From contig DATKSK010000046.1 of NCBI GenBank assembly GCA_035531755.1, forward strand, positions 1 to 41,394: DNA of 41,394 bases, in the 5' to 3' direction. This stretch comes from Acidimicrobiales bacterium. GTDB taxonomy: Bacteria > Actinomycetota > Acidimicrobiia > Acidimicrobiales > UBA8190. The position numbers were made by a program, and so were the translations under genes. Below are positions 33,664-41,394 of this stretch, one piece after another; positions within the stretch are counted from its first letter, which is position 1, and every line of letters begins with the position of its first letter. The notes under the pieces are model-generated. The model was given only the letters and a program-made list of their open reading frames with translations, was not told the origin of the DNA and did no database searches.

Positions 33664-34968
33664 GTGAGGCCCCGCCGCGCCCTGCCCCCGGCGATCCTGC
33701 TCGGCGGGGCGGTGACCACCCTGAGCGTGGCCCGGTCGCTCGGCAGCGCGGGTGTCGAGGTCGTCATCCTGAGCGACGACGTCACCGACTGCCTGGGGCG
33801 GCACTCCCGGTACTGCCGGCGCTACGTCCATTTCGGGCCGGAGGCGGGCGTCGACGTCAAGGACCGCTGGATGGACTGGATCGCCGGCTTCGACGAGCCC
33901 GCCGTCGTGCTGCCGTGCTGCGACGAGGGCGTCGAGCTGGTGGCGCGCCACCGGCGCACGCTCATCGACGCCGGCCACCTCCCCATCGAGGCCGCCGACG
34001 ACGTGCTGCTCGCCATGCTCGACAAGACGAAGACCTACCGCCTGGCCGCCGCCATCGGCGTCGTGGCGCCCCGCATGGTGACGGCCCACCGTCCCGACGA
34101 CACCAGCGCCGCGCTCGACGAGGGCCTCACCTTCCCGTGCGCGGTCAAGCCCACGCGGTCCGACGCCGCGGTCCGGAAGCTCCCGGGGTACAAATCGTCC
34201 AAGGGCACCGTGGTCCACGACGACGCCGAGCTCGCGGCGGCGGTGGGCATCTTGTTCTCGGTCGACGTCGGCGCGCTCATCACCGAGATCATCCCGGGGG
34301 GTGACGACCGCTTCTGCTCGTACTACACCTACCTCGACGAGGAGGGCGAGCCCCTCCTGCACTTCACCAAGCGCAAACCCCGCCAGTTCCCGATCGCCTT
34401 CGGCACGGGGACGTACCACGTCACCAAGTGGCAGCCCGACGTGGCGGAGCTCGGGCTGCGGTTCTTCCAGGGCGTGGGCCTGCGGGGGCTCGGCAACGTC
34501 GAATTCAAGCGTGACGAGCGCGATGGCCAGTTGAAGCTCATCGAGTGCAACCCCCGCTTCACCATGGCCAACGGGCTCGCCCGGCTGGCGGGCATCGACT
34601 TCGCCCTGCTCGCCTACAACCGCCTGGTGGGGCGGGGGCTTCCCCCCCTGGAGTCGTTCCGCGACGACGTCAGCCTGTGGTTCCCGCGAGAGGACCTCCG
34701 GGCGCTGCGCGCCTACCGGGCGTCGGGCGAGCTCTCGACGACCGAGTGGCTCCGGACCGTGGCCCACGTGCAGCACTTCCCGACCTTCGCCTGGTCCGAT
34801 CCCAAGCCGTGGTTGGCCGGCGTGCGCGCCGGGCTCCGCCGCATGGGCGCCGGCGCCCGGCGCCCGGCCGTGCCGTCGCCGGCCGCACCGGCCGTGCCGT
34901 CGCCGGCCGCACCGGCCGTGCCGTCGGGGGACGACCGGGGCGGCCCCGCAGCGACCTCGACCCCGTGA
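33664..34968 (+). CDS. ATP-grasp carboxylate-amine ligase-like enzyme
   Basis: The 434-residue protein has an N-terminal Rossmann-like part (AILLGGAVTTLSVARSLGSAGVEVVILS). The ATP-grasp core follows (about 118-320): the CAVKPTRSD lysine strand, ITEIIPGGDDRF, GNVEFKRD and LIECNPRFT, whose Glu and Asn are the metal ligands. Such enzymes form an acyl-phosphate and then an amide bond. The tail carries a perfect 8-residue repeat VPSPAAPA. GTG 33664 is the start; the stop overlaps the next start (GTGA). The substrate is unknown; amino-acid decoration of the glycan is possible. Confidence 0.88.
   Translation: MRPRRALPPAILLGGAVTTLSVARSLGSAGVEVVILSDDVTDCLGRHSRYCRRYVHFGPEAGVDVKDRWMDWIAGFDEPAVVLPCCDEGVELVARHRRTLIDAGHLPIEAADDVLLAMLDKTKTYRLAAAIGVVAPRMVTAHRPDDTSAALDEGLTFPCAVKPTRSDAAVRKLPGYKSSKGTVVHDDAELAAAVGILFSVDVGALITEIIPGGDDRFCSYYTYLDEEGEPLLHFTKRKPRQFPIAFGTGTYHVTKWQPDVAELGLRFFQGVGLRGLGNVEFKRDERDGQLKLIECNPRFTMANGLARLAGIDFALLAYNRLVGRGLPPLESFRDDVSLWFPREDLRALRAYRASGELSTTEWLRTVAHVQHFPTFAWSDPKPWLAGVRAGLRRMGAGARRPAVPSPAAPAVPSPAAPAVPSGDDRGGPAATSTP
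34867..34926 (+). repeat. 24-bp tandem repeat inside the ATP-grasp gene
   Basis: Two perfect 24-base copies (34867-34890, 34891-34914) and a half copy (34915-34926) are in frame and encode AVPSPAAP repeats at the C-terminus of the first ATP-grasp protein. In-frame slippage would only change the tail length. Confidence 0.9.
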
Positions 34969-36137
34969 CCGGGGCACGCCGCCGCCCGTCGGCCCTCACC
35001 CGGGCCCTGCACACGCTGCCGCGTGCCGGCGGTCCCGGCCTGGCCGTCGCCCACCGGGTGGAGCGCCTGCGCGCCCGGGGGCTGCGCGCCGCGCTGCACC
35101 GGTCGAAGGGCCGCCCCGCCGACGACACCCAGGCCCTCGGGCGCAACGACGCCGCCGCCTACCGCTGCATCTGGCAGGCGGCCGCCGACGCCGCCGGCGC
35201 CGAGGTGGAGGAGCTCGGTGGCGGGTTCCTGCTCGTCCGCCGGGACGGGGTCGAGACCATGGTGTGCCGGAACCTGGCCATGGTGGACCACCCGGTGTCG
35301 ATCGCCCTGGCCCTCGACAAGTCGCTCATGGCGGCCGTGCTCGGCGCCCACGGCGTGCCCGTGTCGGAGCAGGTCGAGGCGCACCGCGGCGACATCGCCT
35401 CGGCGGCGGCGCACCTCGCCGCCGGCGGAGGCCGGTGGGTGGTGAAGCCCGCCAGCGACACCGGCGGCGGCTACGGCGTGACGTGCGGGGTCGAGACGGT
35501 CGACGACCTGTGGCGCGCCTGGCTGTGGGCCTCGGTGTGGAACGACCGCATCGTCCTGGAGCGCCAGGTGGAGGGGGAGGAGTTCCGCCTCCTCTTCCTC
35601 GACGGCGAGCTCCTCGACGCCGTGCACCGCAGCCTCCCCACCGTCACCGGCGACGGGCGGGCCACCGTGGCCGAGCTCATCGCCGCCGAGAACCACCGCC
35701 GGCTCGTCGCCGACGACGAGGTGGGCCGGGCGATCAAGATCGATCTCGACTGTGAGCTGGCCTTGCGTCGGGGCGGGCTCACGCTGCGGTCGGTCGTCCC
35801 CGCCGGGGAGCAGGTGGCCGTGAAGGGCAACGTGGGCGACAACTGCGCGGCGGAGAATGCCACGGCGCGCGACCTCCCACCGGCGCTGGTGGCCCGGGCC
35901 GCGTCGGCCGCCCGCCTGGCCCGCCTGCGCTTCGCCGGCGTCGACGTGGTCACGCCCGACCCGCGCCGGTCACTCGAGGAGGCCGGGGGCGTCGTGCTCG
36001 AGGTGAACGGCACGCCCGGCCTGCAGCACCACTACCTGGTGCGCGACCGCTCGGCGGCGACGCCGGTGGCCACCGTGCTCCTGGAGACCCTGCTGCGCGA
36101 GGCCGCCGACCGCTCGACGGGACCGCCCGGGGCGTGA
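34965..36137 (+). CDS. ATP-grasp ligase, cyanophycin-synthetase/RimK-like
   Basis: The 390-residue protein has a central ATP-grasp domain (about 110-375). WVVKPASDTGGGYGVT is the glycine-rich loop, ERQVEGEEFRLLFLDGELLDAVHRSLPTVTGDG is the cyanophycin-synthetase-type strand pair, and VVLEVNGTPGLQHHY holds the metal-binding Glu and Asn. A long N-terminal part is not recognised. Cyanophycin synthetase and relatives join amino acids through ATP. A full two-domain synthetase is not present, so it is more likely a small ligase in glycan or peptide modification. GTG 34965 overlaps the first ATP-grasp stop. Confidence 0.88.
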   Translation: MTGARRRPSALTRALHTLPRAGGPGLAVAHRVERLRARGLRAALHRSKGRPADDTQALGRNDAAAYRCIWQAAADAAGAEVEELGGGFLLVRRDGVETMVCRNLAMVDHPVSIALALDKSLMAAVLGAHGVPVSEQVEAHRGDIASAAAHLAAGGGRWVVKPASDTGGGYGVTCGVETVDDLWRAWLWASVWNDRIVLERQVEGEEFRLLFLDGELLDAVHRSLPTVTGDGRATVAELIAAENHRRLVADDEVGRAIKIDLDCELALRRGGLTLRSVVPAGEQVAVKGNVGDNCAAENATARDLPPALVARAASAARLARLRFAGVDVVTPDPRRSLEEAGGVVLEVNGTPGLQHHYLVRDRSAATPVATVLLETLLREAADRSTGPPGA

Positions 36138-36153
36138 CGCCGCCGGTGCGGCG

Positions 36154-38730
36154 TCAGCTGGCCGCCTTGGCCGCCGACGACCGCGGCCGCCAGAAGGCCG
36201 GGATGTCGCGGGGCCGGCGCGGCTCGGCCAGCAGGTAGCCCTGGTAGAGGTCGCAGCCGAGCTGGCGCGCCACGTGGCGCTGCTGGCGGTTCTCGACGCC
36301 CTCGGCCACCACCCGCAGTCCCAGTCCGTGCCCGAGCTCGTTGATGGCGGCCACGATCCGCTCGTCCTCGGTCTCGGTGCCGAGCCCGCTCACGAAGGAG
36401 CGGTCGATCTTGATGTGGCTGACGGGGAGCTTCTTCAGGTGGCTGAGCGACGAGTAGCCGGTGCCGAAGTCGTCGATGGCGAGTCGGACGCCCACCTCGC
36501 GCAGCTCGTCGAGCATGCCGGTGAGGTGGCCGTCGTCGGAGACGAGGCCCGACTCGGTGATCTCGAGCATGAGCGCTCCCGCCGGCAGCCCGCTGCTCTC
36601 GAGCGCGCTTCGCAGCGCGGGCAGCAGCTGCTGGCCGTCGAGCTGCCGGGGCGAGACGTTGACGGCCAGGAAGGAGTCCTGGGCCTCGGGGTACATGGTC
36701 CGCCAGCGCGCCATCTGGGCGCAGCCCGCTTCGAGCACCCACTGCCCGAGCGCCACGATCAGCTCCGACTCCTCGGCCAACGCGACGAACCGGCCCGGCA
36801 GCAGCAGCCCCCGGCGCGGGTGCTCCCAGCGCACGAGCGCCTCCAGGCCGAGGACGCGGCCGTTGCTCAGCGAGGCGAGCGGCTGGTACTCCAGGCGCAG
36901 CTCGCCGTTGTCCACCGCGACGCGCAGGTCGTGCTCGAGCTCGAGCCGGCTCCCGACCTCGTCGCGCAGGCCCGCGTCGAAGATCGCCACGCGGCCGCGG
37001 CCGCGCGTCTTGGCCTGGAGCATGGCCATGTCGGCGTCCTGGAGCACGTCCGAGGCCTCGCGGCCCACGTCGGCCAACCGCACCAGCCCGATGCTGGGCG
37101 TGACCGCCAGGGTGCGACCGGTGCTCAGGTGGACGGGGCGTGACAGGATGGCGCGCAGCTCCTCGGCCCGCTGCAGGGCGGCGTCGGTGTCGGGCACGTT
37201 ACGCTCGAGGGCCGCGAACTCGTCCCCGTGGAGCCGGCTGAGGCTGATGACGTCGGGCATCGAGGCGCGCAGGCGCTCGGCCACCGCCAGGAGCACCTCG
37301 TCCCCGACGGCGTGGCCGAGCGAGTCGTTCACGAGCTTGAAGCGGTCGAGGTCGAAGAAGAACATCACGAAACCCGCCATGTCGGCCGGGTCGCTCTCCT
37401 CGATGGCGCTCTGCACCGACGTCAGGAAGCCACTGCGGTTGGCCAGCCCCGTGAGGGGGTCGTTGCGCGCCTCCCATGCCAGCCGGTCGAGGAGCCGCTT
37501 GCGGTCGGTGATGTCGGAGACCGAGCACACGACGGCCGCGGTGTCGGTCCCCTCCCCGTCGCCCAGGGGGCGGGAGCTGACCGACAGCCACTGGTCGTTG
37601 CCCTCGTCGTCGCGCACGCCGATGACCACGTTGGTCGTCGCCGCATGCCGGGCCAGCGAGGCCGCCAGGGGCAGCGCCTCGGGCGGGAAGGGCGTGCCGT
37701 CCTCGCGCTGGGCGGGGTTGCCGCCGGTGAAGATGTCGTCGCCGCGCCCGTTGCGCAGGCGGTCGCCCAGGATGCGCGTGGCCGAGTCGTTGGCCGCCGC
37801 CACCGTGCCCTCGCGGTCGATGACGACCACGCCCTCCTCCAGGGCGGCCACGGCCGCCGCGTAGCGCCGTTCGAGCGCGGCGCGTGCCGCCGCCGCCTCC
37901 TCGGCGAGCTTGCGCTCCGAGACGTCGCGCATGATGGCCTGGAAGGCGGGCTTGCTGTTCCAGCTCGTGCGGGCGCTGGCGATCTCGACGGGCAGCTGCC
38001 CGTCGGGGCGCAGCAGGGTGGCCTCGAAGCCCTTCACCACGTCCCCCGGCTCCTTCAGCTGGGCGAGGCGGGCGATGGTGGCGGTGAGGTCGTCGGGAGA
38101 GATGAACGACGTGATGGGCTTGCCCAGCGCGTCGGACGCCGATGACAGGCCGACCATGCGCACGGCCGCGGGGTTGGTGTAGACGATGAGGCCGTCCTGG
38201 TGGACGATGATCCCGTCGGGGGAGTGCTCCACGAGGAGCTGCAGGCGCTCGCCGACGTCGGCGGTGACCCACGGGACGTCGCCGGGCTCGGTGACGTCGG
38301 CCACGATTCCGAGGAAGTGCGCCATGCCTTCGTCGGGCACGGACACGGCCCGGACGAGCAGGCGGTGCACGCCGCCGTCGGGCGCCTCGAACTCCTGGAT
38401 CAGCTCGTAGTTCTCCCAGGTGATGCCGGCCTTGACCGTCTCGACGATGGGCCCCAGCACGGCGTCGCCGAGCTCGTCGGCAGCCACCGTGCGGCCGTCC
38501 TCGCCCGGCGGCACCCGGTAGACGCCGCCCACCGGCTGGCCCCGCAGCAGGCGGGCGAAGGGGGCGTGCCACACCACGCCGGGCCCGGGCACCTCGAGCT
38601 CCCAGACCACGACGTTGGTGAGGTCCGACACCGTCGACAGATGGCGGGCCGAGTCAGGGGGCTCGTCGAGGAATCCTCGTCGGGCGAGCGGGGGCGCGGG
38701 TCGCACCGGCCCGAGACGTGCTTCGGCCAT
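36154..38730 (-). CDS. PAS-GGDEF-EAL cyclic-di-GMP protein with HGDEF site
   Basis: The 858-residue protein has three PAS/PAC-like modules (about 40-150, 160-275, 285-410), then GGDEF (about 425-590) and EAL (about 600-845) domains. No membrane helix is seen, so it is cytosolic. The GGDEF site reads HGDEF (501-505), with the first glycine replaced; some such variants lose diguanylate cyclase activity. The EAL domain is intact: EALVRW (630-635), NVSPRQL, DDFGTGYSSL and KIDRSFV. It is probably a phosphodiesterase that lowers cyclic-di-GMP, possibly activated by GTP in the degenerate domain. ATG 38730 is chosen over the 25-residue longer frame, which has no similarity. Confidence 0.93.
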   Translation of the reverse strand: MAEARLGPVRPAPPLARRGFLDEPPDSARHLSTVSDLTNVVVWELEVPGPGVVWHAPFARLLRGQPVGGVYRVPPGEDGRTVAADELGDAVLGPIVETVKAGITWENYELIQEFEAPDGGVHRLLVRAVSVPDEGMAHFLGIVADVTEPGDVPWVTADVGERLQLLVEHSPDGIIVHQDGLIVYTNPAAVRMVGLSSASDALGKPITSFISPDDLTATIARLAQLKEPGDVVKGFEATLLRPDGQLPVEIASARTSWNSKPAFQAIMRDVSERKLAEEAAAARAALERRYAAAVAALEEGVVVIDREGTVAAANDSATRILGDRLRNGRGDDIFTGGNPAQREDGTPFPPEALPLAASLARHAATTNVVIGVRDDEGNDQWLSVSSRPLGDGEGTDTAAVVCSVSDITDRKRLLDRLAWEARNDPLTGLANRSGFLTSVQSAIEESDPADMAGFVMFFFDLDRFKLVNDSLGHAVGDEVLLAVAERLRASMPDVISLSRLHGDEFAALERNVPDTDAALQRAEELRAILSRPVHLSTGRTLAVTPSIGLVRLADVGREASDVLQDADMAMLQAKTRGRGRVAIFDAGLRDEVGSRLELEHDLRVAVDNGELRLEYQPLASLSNGRVLGLEALVRWEHPRRGLLLPGRFVALAEESELIVALGQWVLEAGCAQMARWRTMYPEAQDSFLAVNVSPRQLDGQQLLPALRSALESSGLPAGALMLEITESGLVSDDGHLTGMLDELREVGVRLAIDDFGTGYSSLSHLKKLPVSHIKIDRSFVSGLGTETEDERIVAAINELGHGLGLRVVAEGVENRQQRHVARQLGCDLYQGYLLAEPRRPRDIPAFWRPRSSAAKAAS

Positions 38731-39002
38731 GCAATGGCTATCGGCGCCCCGGGGGGGGACCTTGACCCCACCCGCCGCACGCCACGTTGCGCGCGTCATC
38801 ATCACTTTCCGTGCCTGTTTTGGCGGTGTTTTTCGGGCCCGGGCGGGCGGTCACCGGGCTCCCGGCCGGGCGGGCGACAGGCGCACGAACCCACCCGTGA
38901 GCACGGTAAAGACGTCCCCTGGCCCTGTCGGACGCCCCGGACCACGGCGCGCCGGCGTCGGGGCCCTCCGTCGCGCCCCCCGGCCCTTCCCCGAATCATC
39001 AA

Positions 39003-39050
39003 GCACAAGATGTGGTGGCCTATGCCCGAGGTGACCACCATATCTGGTGG
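39003..39050. promoter_or_regulatory. Two 16-bp palindromic boxes, NrdR-box-like spacing
   Basis: The first box is GCACAAGATGTGGTGG (39003-39018) and the second is CCACCATATCTGGTGG (39035-39050). They are 16 bases apart, 32 bp centre to centre, so they lie on the same helix face. Pairing, length and the AT-centred core resemble NrdR-type boxes (pattern ACACWATATAWWGTGT-like), although the CCACC ends differ and no ribonucleotide reductase gene is nearby. A further ACCACC (39055-39060) can also pair with the second half. Another repressor is equally possible. Confidence 0.45.
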
Positions 39051-39106
39051 ATCTACCACCCCGGCCGCCGCCACGGGCCGGGCGGCCGATAAGCCACAAC
39101 AGCCCC

Positions 39107-39136
39107 TTTACGAACACGTGACCCGGGCCGTACTCT
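39107..39136 (+). promoter_or_regulatory. Probable promoter of the ketosynthase gene
   Basis: TTTACG (39107-39112) and TACTCT (39131-39136) are separated by 18 bases, acceptable for a housekeeping sigma factor. An AAGGAG ribosome site (39160-39165) follows, with the ATG 8 bases later. The palindromic boxes lie about 60 bases upstream of the -35. Confidence 0.45.
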
Positions 39137-39173
39137 GTGGCCCCTCCCCGATCGACCAGAAGGAGCCAGGACG

Positions 39174-40382
39174 ATGTCCATGGCAACCCCGCAGGGTACG
39201 AAGACGAATGCGACACGTGTCGGTGAGCCCGTTTCGATGTGTGGTGTGGGTGCCGTCACCGGCTATGGCTGGGGCCACAAGCTGCTCATCGAGGGCATGC
39301 TCTCGGGCGAGCCGGCGCTGCGCCCCACGCCCGGTTTCTCCCCCCATTTCGAACACGACATCGCCTGGGTGGCCCGGATCGCCGACGAGGGCGACCCCTC
39401 CGACGGGCCCACCCGCTACACCCGGGCCATCCGCCACGCCGCCCGCGAGGCGGTGCACGACGCCATGGACCGGGGCTGGCGCCCGGGCGGGGTGGTCGGC
39501 ATCGTCCACGGCTACGTGCTCGGCGACGTCGATGCCTGGCGCGACTACCACCACCGCGGCGGGCTCGACGCCTCCAAGCGCGAGTGGGTGAGCCTGATGC
39601 CCTCGACGGTCCTGTCCGAGGTCGCCCAGGAATTCGACTTCCACGGCCCGACCATGGCCGTGACCGCCATGTGCGCCTCGGGCGTCGCCGGGCTGCTGAC
39701 CGCCAAGATGTGGATCAACGCGGGCATGGCCGACGACGTCCTCGTGCTCATGGCGGACCTCTCGCTGACCCCGGAGAACTGCGCGGCGTTCAACAGGGTG
39801 GGCGTGCTGTTCGTCGACTCGCCGTCGCTCGACGCCTGCCGGCCGTTCCAGGAAGGCAGCCGCGGCTTCACAGGCGGCGAGGCGGCCGTGGGCTTCGTGG
39901 TGTCGGGGCGCCGCGGCGCCGCGTACGCCAACATCCTCGGCGGCGCCATGACCCACGACGGCCACCACGCCATCCACATCGCGCCCGACCACGCGCAGGT
40001 GTTCCGGGCCTTCGCAGGCGCCATCGACAACGCCGGCGTGCACCCGCTCGACATCACGTACCTCAACGCGCACGGCCCGGGTACGCGCCAGTGCGACACC
40101 GCCGAGGCCGCCGTCCTCGACGCCATGTTCCCGGCCGCCGAGGGTATCTATTCGGTGAAGCCGCTGGCCGGCCATTGCCAGGGCGCCGCCGGCGCGGTGG
40201 AGCTCACGGCCGCGCTGTACGGGCTGGAGCGCGGCGTCATCCCGGCGCCGCCCCGCGTGGCCAAGGGGCATCCCCGCCTGCTCGACGGGCCCACTGCGTG
40301 CGTCGAGGGCCCGGTCGTGAAGTCGTCACTCGGGATGGGCGGCCACAACGCCGTCATGGTCCTCGAGGCCGCGCCCGCCTGA
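39174..40382 (+). CDS. Beta-ketoacyl synthase (KAS, FabF-like thiolase fold)
   Basis: The 402-residue enzyme has the active Cys167 (VTAMCASGVAG), His300 (LNAHGPGT), Lys329 (YSVKPLAGH) and His334 (GHCQGAAG), the full Cys-His-His set of decarboxylating condensing enzymes with the associated Lys. It would extend an acyl chain with a malonyl unit. No acyl carrier protein, reductase or acyltransferase is next to it, so the pathway is unclear. The Cys motif MCASG departs from the usual TACSS/A of FabF, which suggests a specialised branch. ATG 39174 has AAGGAG 8 bases upstream. Confidence 0.9.
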   Translation: MSMATPQGTKTNATRVGEPVSMCGVGAVTGYGWGHKLLIEGMLSGEPALRPTPGFSPHFEHDIAWVARIADEGDPSDGPTRYTRAIRHAAREAVHDAMDRGWRPGGVVGIVHGYVLGDVDAWRDYHHRGGLDASKREWVSLMPSTVLSEVAQEFDFHGPTMAVTAMCASGVAGLLTAKMWINAGMADDVLVLMADLSLTPENCAAFNRVGVLFVDSPSLDACRPFQEGSRGFTGGEAAVGFVVSGRRGAAYANILGGAMTHDGHHAIHIAPDHAQVFRAFAGAIDNAGVHPLDITYLNAHGPGTRQCDTAEAAVLDAMFPAAEGIYSVKPLAGHCQGAAGAVELTAALYGLERGVIPAPPRVAKGHPRLLDGPTACVEGPVVKSSLGMGGHNAVMVLEAAPA

Positions 40383-40385
40383 GCG

Positions 40386-40430
40386 CGGCGGCAGGCGCGA
40401 CGGCGGCAGGCGCGACGGCGGCAGGCGCGA
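40386..40430. repeat. Three perfect 15-bp tandem repeats
   Basis: CGGCGGCAGGCGCGA occurs at 40386-40400, 40401-40415 and 40416-40430. The array starts three bases after the ketosynthase stop and fills half the gap to the next gene. It has no coding role and may vary between strains. Confidence 0.9.
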
Positions 40431-40470
40431 CAGGCTCGATCACCCCAGCCGCCGTCGTAGGATTCCGGCC

Positions 40471-41394
40471 GTGAGCCCGTCGGTGCCCCTCGTCGCCGTC
40501 GGGCCCACCGACTGGCGGCTCGCCACCGATGCCGTCGTCGCCGGGGGTGGCCGCGTGGTCGTCCCCGAGGAGGCCGAGGCACTCGTGTGGGTCGACTGGT
40601 CCGACGTGCAGGGCCTCGACGGCATCCTCGAACGGTCGCCGGGCATCCGGTGGGTGCACCTGCCGGGGGCCGGGATCGAGCGGTTCCTCGACTCGGCCCG
40701 GCGCTTCGGCGGCCGGACGTGGACGTGCAGCAAGGGTGCGCACTCGGCGCTCATCGCCGAGCACGCGCTCGCCCTGGCGCTGGCCGGCGTGCACGCCGTC
40801 GTGCCATCGGCCCGGGCGTCGGCATGGGAGCCCATGTCGGTGGGCTCGCTCATGGGCCAGCCCGTCACCATCGTCGGCGGGGGCGGCATCGCCGCCGCAC
40901 TGATCGCCCTGCTGGCACCCTTCGGGGCGCGCGTCACCGCCGTGCGCCGGAGCGACCGCCCGCTCCCCGGGGCGGCGCGTACCCTCACCACCGCGTCGTT
41001 GCACGACGCCCTGCCCGACGCCCGCCTCGTGGTGCTCGCCCTGGCCCTCACCCCCGACACGACGGGCATCATCGGCCGCGCCGAGCTCGAGTCCATGCAC
41101 CGGCGGGCGTGGTTGGTGAACGTCAGCCGCGGTGCCCATGTCGACACCGACGCCCTCGTCGAGGCCCTGACGTCCCAGGCGATCGCCGGCGCCGCGCTCG
41201 ACGTCACCGATCCCGAGCCGCTGCCCGACGGCCACCCGTTGTGGAGCATGCCGAATTGCCTCGTCACGCCGCACAGCGCGGGAAACTCCAGCGCCGTCAT
41301 GCGGTTGTTGGCGCGGCGCGTGGAGGACAACGTCCGCCGCTTCGGTGCGGGCGAGGAACTGATCGGCGTCGTGGACCCCGTCGCCGGCTACTGA
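40471..41394 (+). CDS. D-isomer-specific 2-hydroxyacid dehydrogenase
   Basis: The 307-residue NAD-dependent enzyme has a nucleotide-binding loop GGGGIA (136-141), and catalytic Arg220 (VNVSRGAHVDTDALVEAL), Glu249 (DVTDPEPLPDGHPLW) and His268 (VTPHSAG). The family reduces 2-oxo acids or oxidises D-2-hydroxy acids; the substrate cannot be told. The loop varies from the usual GxGxxG in its last Gly (Ala here), which is common in the ghrA/phosphonate-like branch. GTG 40471 is the start, and the gene ends exactly at the last base of the window (TGA). Confidence 0.93.
   Translation: MSPSVPLVAVGPTDWRLATDAVVAGGGRVVVPEEAEALVWVDWSDVQGLDGILERSPGIRWVHLPGAGIERFLDSARRFGGRTWTCSKGAHSALIAEHALALALAGVHAVVPSARASAWEPMSVGSLMGQPVTIVGGGGIAAALIALLAPFGARVTAVRRSDRPLPGAARTLTTASLHDALPDARLVVLALALTPDTTGIIGRAELESMHRRAWLVNVSRGAHVDTDALVEALTSQAIAGAALDVTDPEPLPDGHPLWSMPNCLVTPHSAGNSSAVMRLLARRVEDNVRRFGAGEELIGVVDPVAGY

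Larger units (their letters stand above)
38731..39173. other. Divergent 440-base region with several palindromes
   Basis: No gene is seen. It contains a possible RNA fold at 38875-38930: CGACAGG/CCTGTCG closing pair with a CCGT/ACGG hairpin inside. It also contains the paired 16-bp palindromes (39003-39050) and a promoter (39107-39136), both listed separately. The region separates the cyclic-di-GMP gene from the ketosynthase. Confidence 0.5.

Noticed and set aside
31522-34977. An 1151-codon open frame on the minus strand
   Set aside because: It is antisense to the flippase and the first ATP-grasp gene, with low-complexity His/Gly/Arg/Glu translation and no motif.
38806-39173. Cyclic-di-GMP riboswitch upstream of the ketosynthase
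   Set aside because: The characteristic GEMM-I elements (GCAAAGCC and the GAAA-containing tetraloop-receptor pattern) were not found.
1-41394. CRISPR array or cas genes
   Set aside because: No regularly spaced direct repeats with unique spacers of 25-45 bases, and no Cas motifs were seen; the tandem repeats found have no spacers.

Overview
The window comes from the chromosome of a high-GC Gram-positive bacterium. An actinobacterium of the class Acidimicrobiia, or a close relative, fits best. This is inferred from the rimO-pgsA-cinA-thpR-recA order, an actinobacterial-type SOS box (CGAAC-N4-GTTCG) before recA, frequent GTG starts with 4-base gene overlaps, a class E sortase with an LAxTG substrate, and a heliorhodopsin. 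The genus cannot be fixed from the sequence alone.

Bases 1 to about 8,250 are an accessory region with visibly lower GC and loosely packed genes. It opens with two nested inverted repeats sharing the core ATGCCGGTAATC. Next come a secreted Pro/Thr-rich protein, a small membrane protein, a clear heliorhodopsin (minus strand), a divergent cysteine-free thioredoxin-fold-like protein and a retinol-dehydrogenase-like SDR. A group II intron follows, whose reverse transcriptase carries two compensating frameshifts. Then come a VapBC-type toxin-antitoxin pair with a perfect 14-bp operator palindrome, a tyrosine recombinase, and tRNA-Ser(GCU).

Bases 8,436 to 13,659 are conserved core genes on the plus strand: rimO, pgsA, cinA, a 2',3'-cyclic phosphodiesterase (thpR) and recA. 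A hairpin separates recA from a convergent DUF3048 lipoprotein-like or membrane protein.

Bases 15,200 to 36,137 form a surface-polysaccharide and cell-envelope region. It holds a SAM methyltransferase, a hexapeptide acyltransferase, a class E sortase, a low-molecular-weight tyrosine phosphatase, a DUF4012 protein and a tiny LAFTG-anchored protein. These are followed by a polyprenyl-phosphate sugar transferase, four plus-strand glycosyltransferases, an O-antigen-ligase/polymerase-like protein, a Wzz/BY-kinase fusion, a fifth, minus-strand glycosyltransferase, a Wzx-like flippase and two ATP-grasp ligases. The logic is that the sugar transferase primes a lipid carrier, the glycosyltransferases extend the unit, the flippase exports it and the ligase/polymerase assembles it. 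The BY-kinase and phosphatase would control chain length and export. The sortase and its LAFTG substrate suggest that a small protein is attached to the same surface. The ATP-grasp enzymes may add amino-acid-like groups.

Bases 36,154 to 41,394 hold a PAS-GGDEF-EAL cyclic-di-GMP protein with a degenerate HGDEF motif, a stand-alone beta-ketoacyl synthase behind an unusual palindrome-rich leader, and a D-2-hydroxyacid dehydrogenase ending at the last base. The most notable items are the heliorhodopsin neighbourhood, the split palindrome at the left edge, the sortase E/LAFTG pair inside the polysaccharide locus, and the paired 16-bp palindromes before the ketosynthase.
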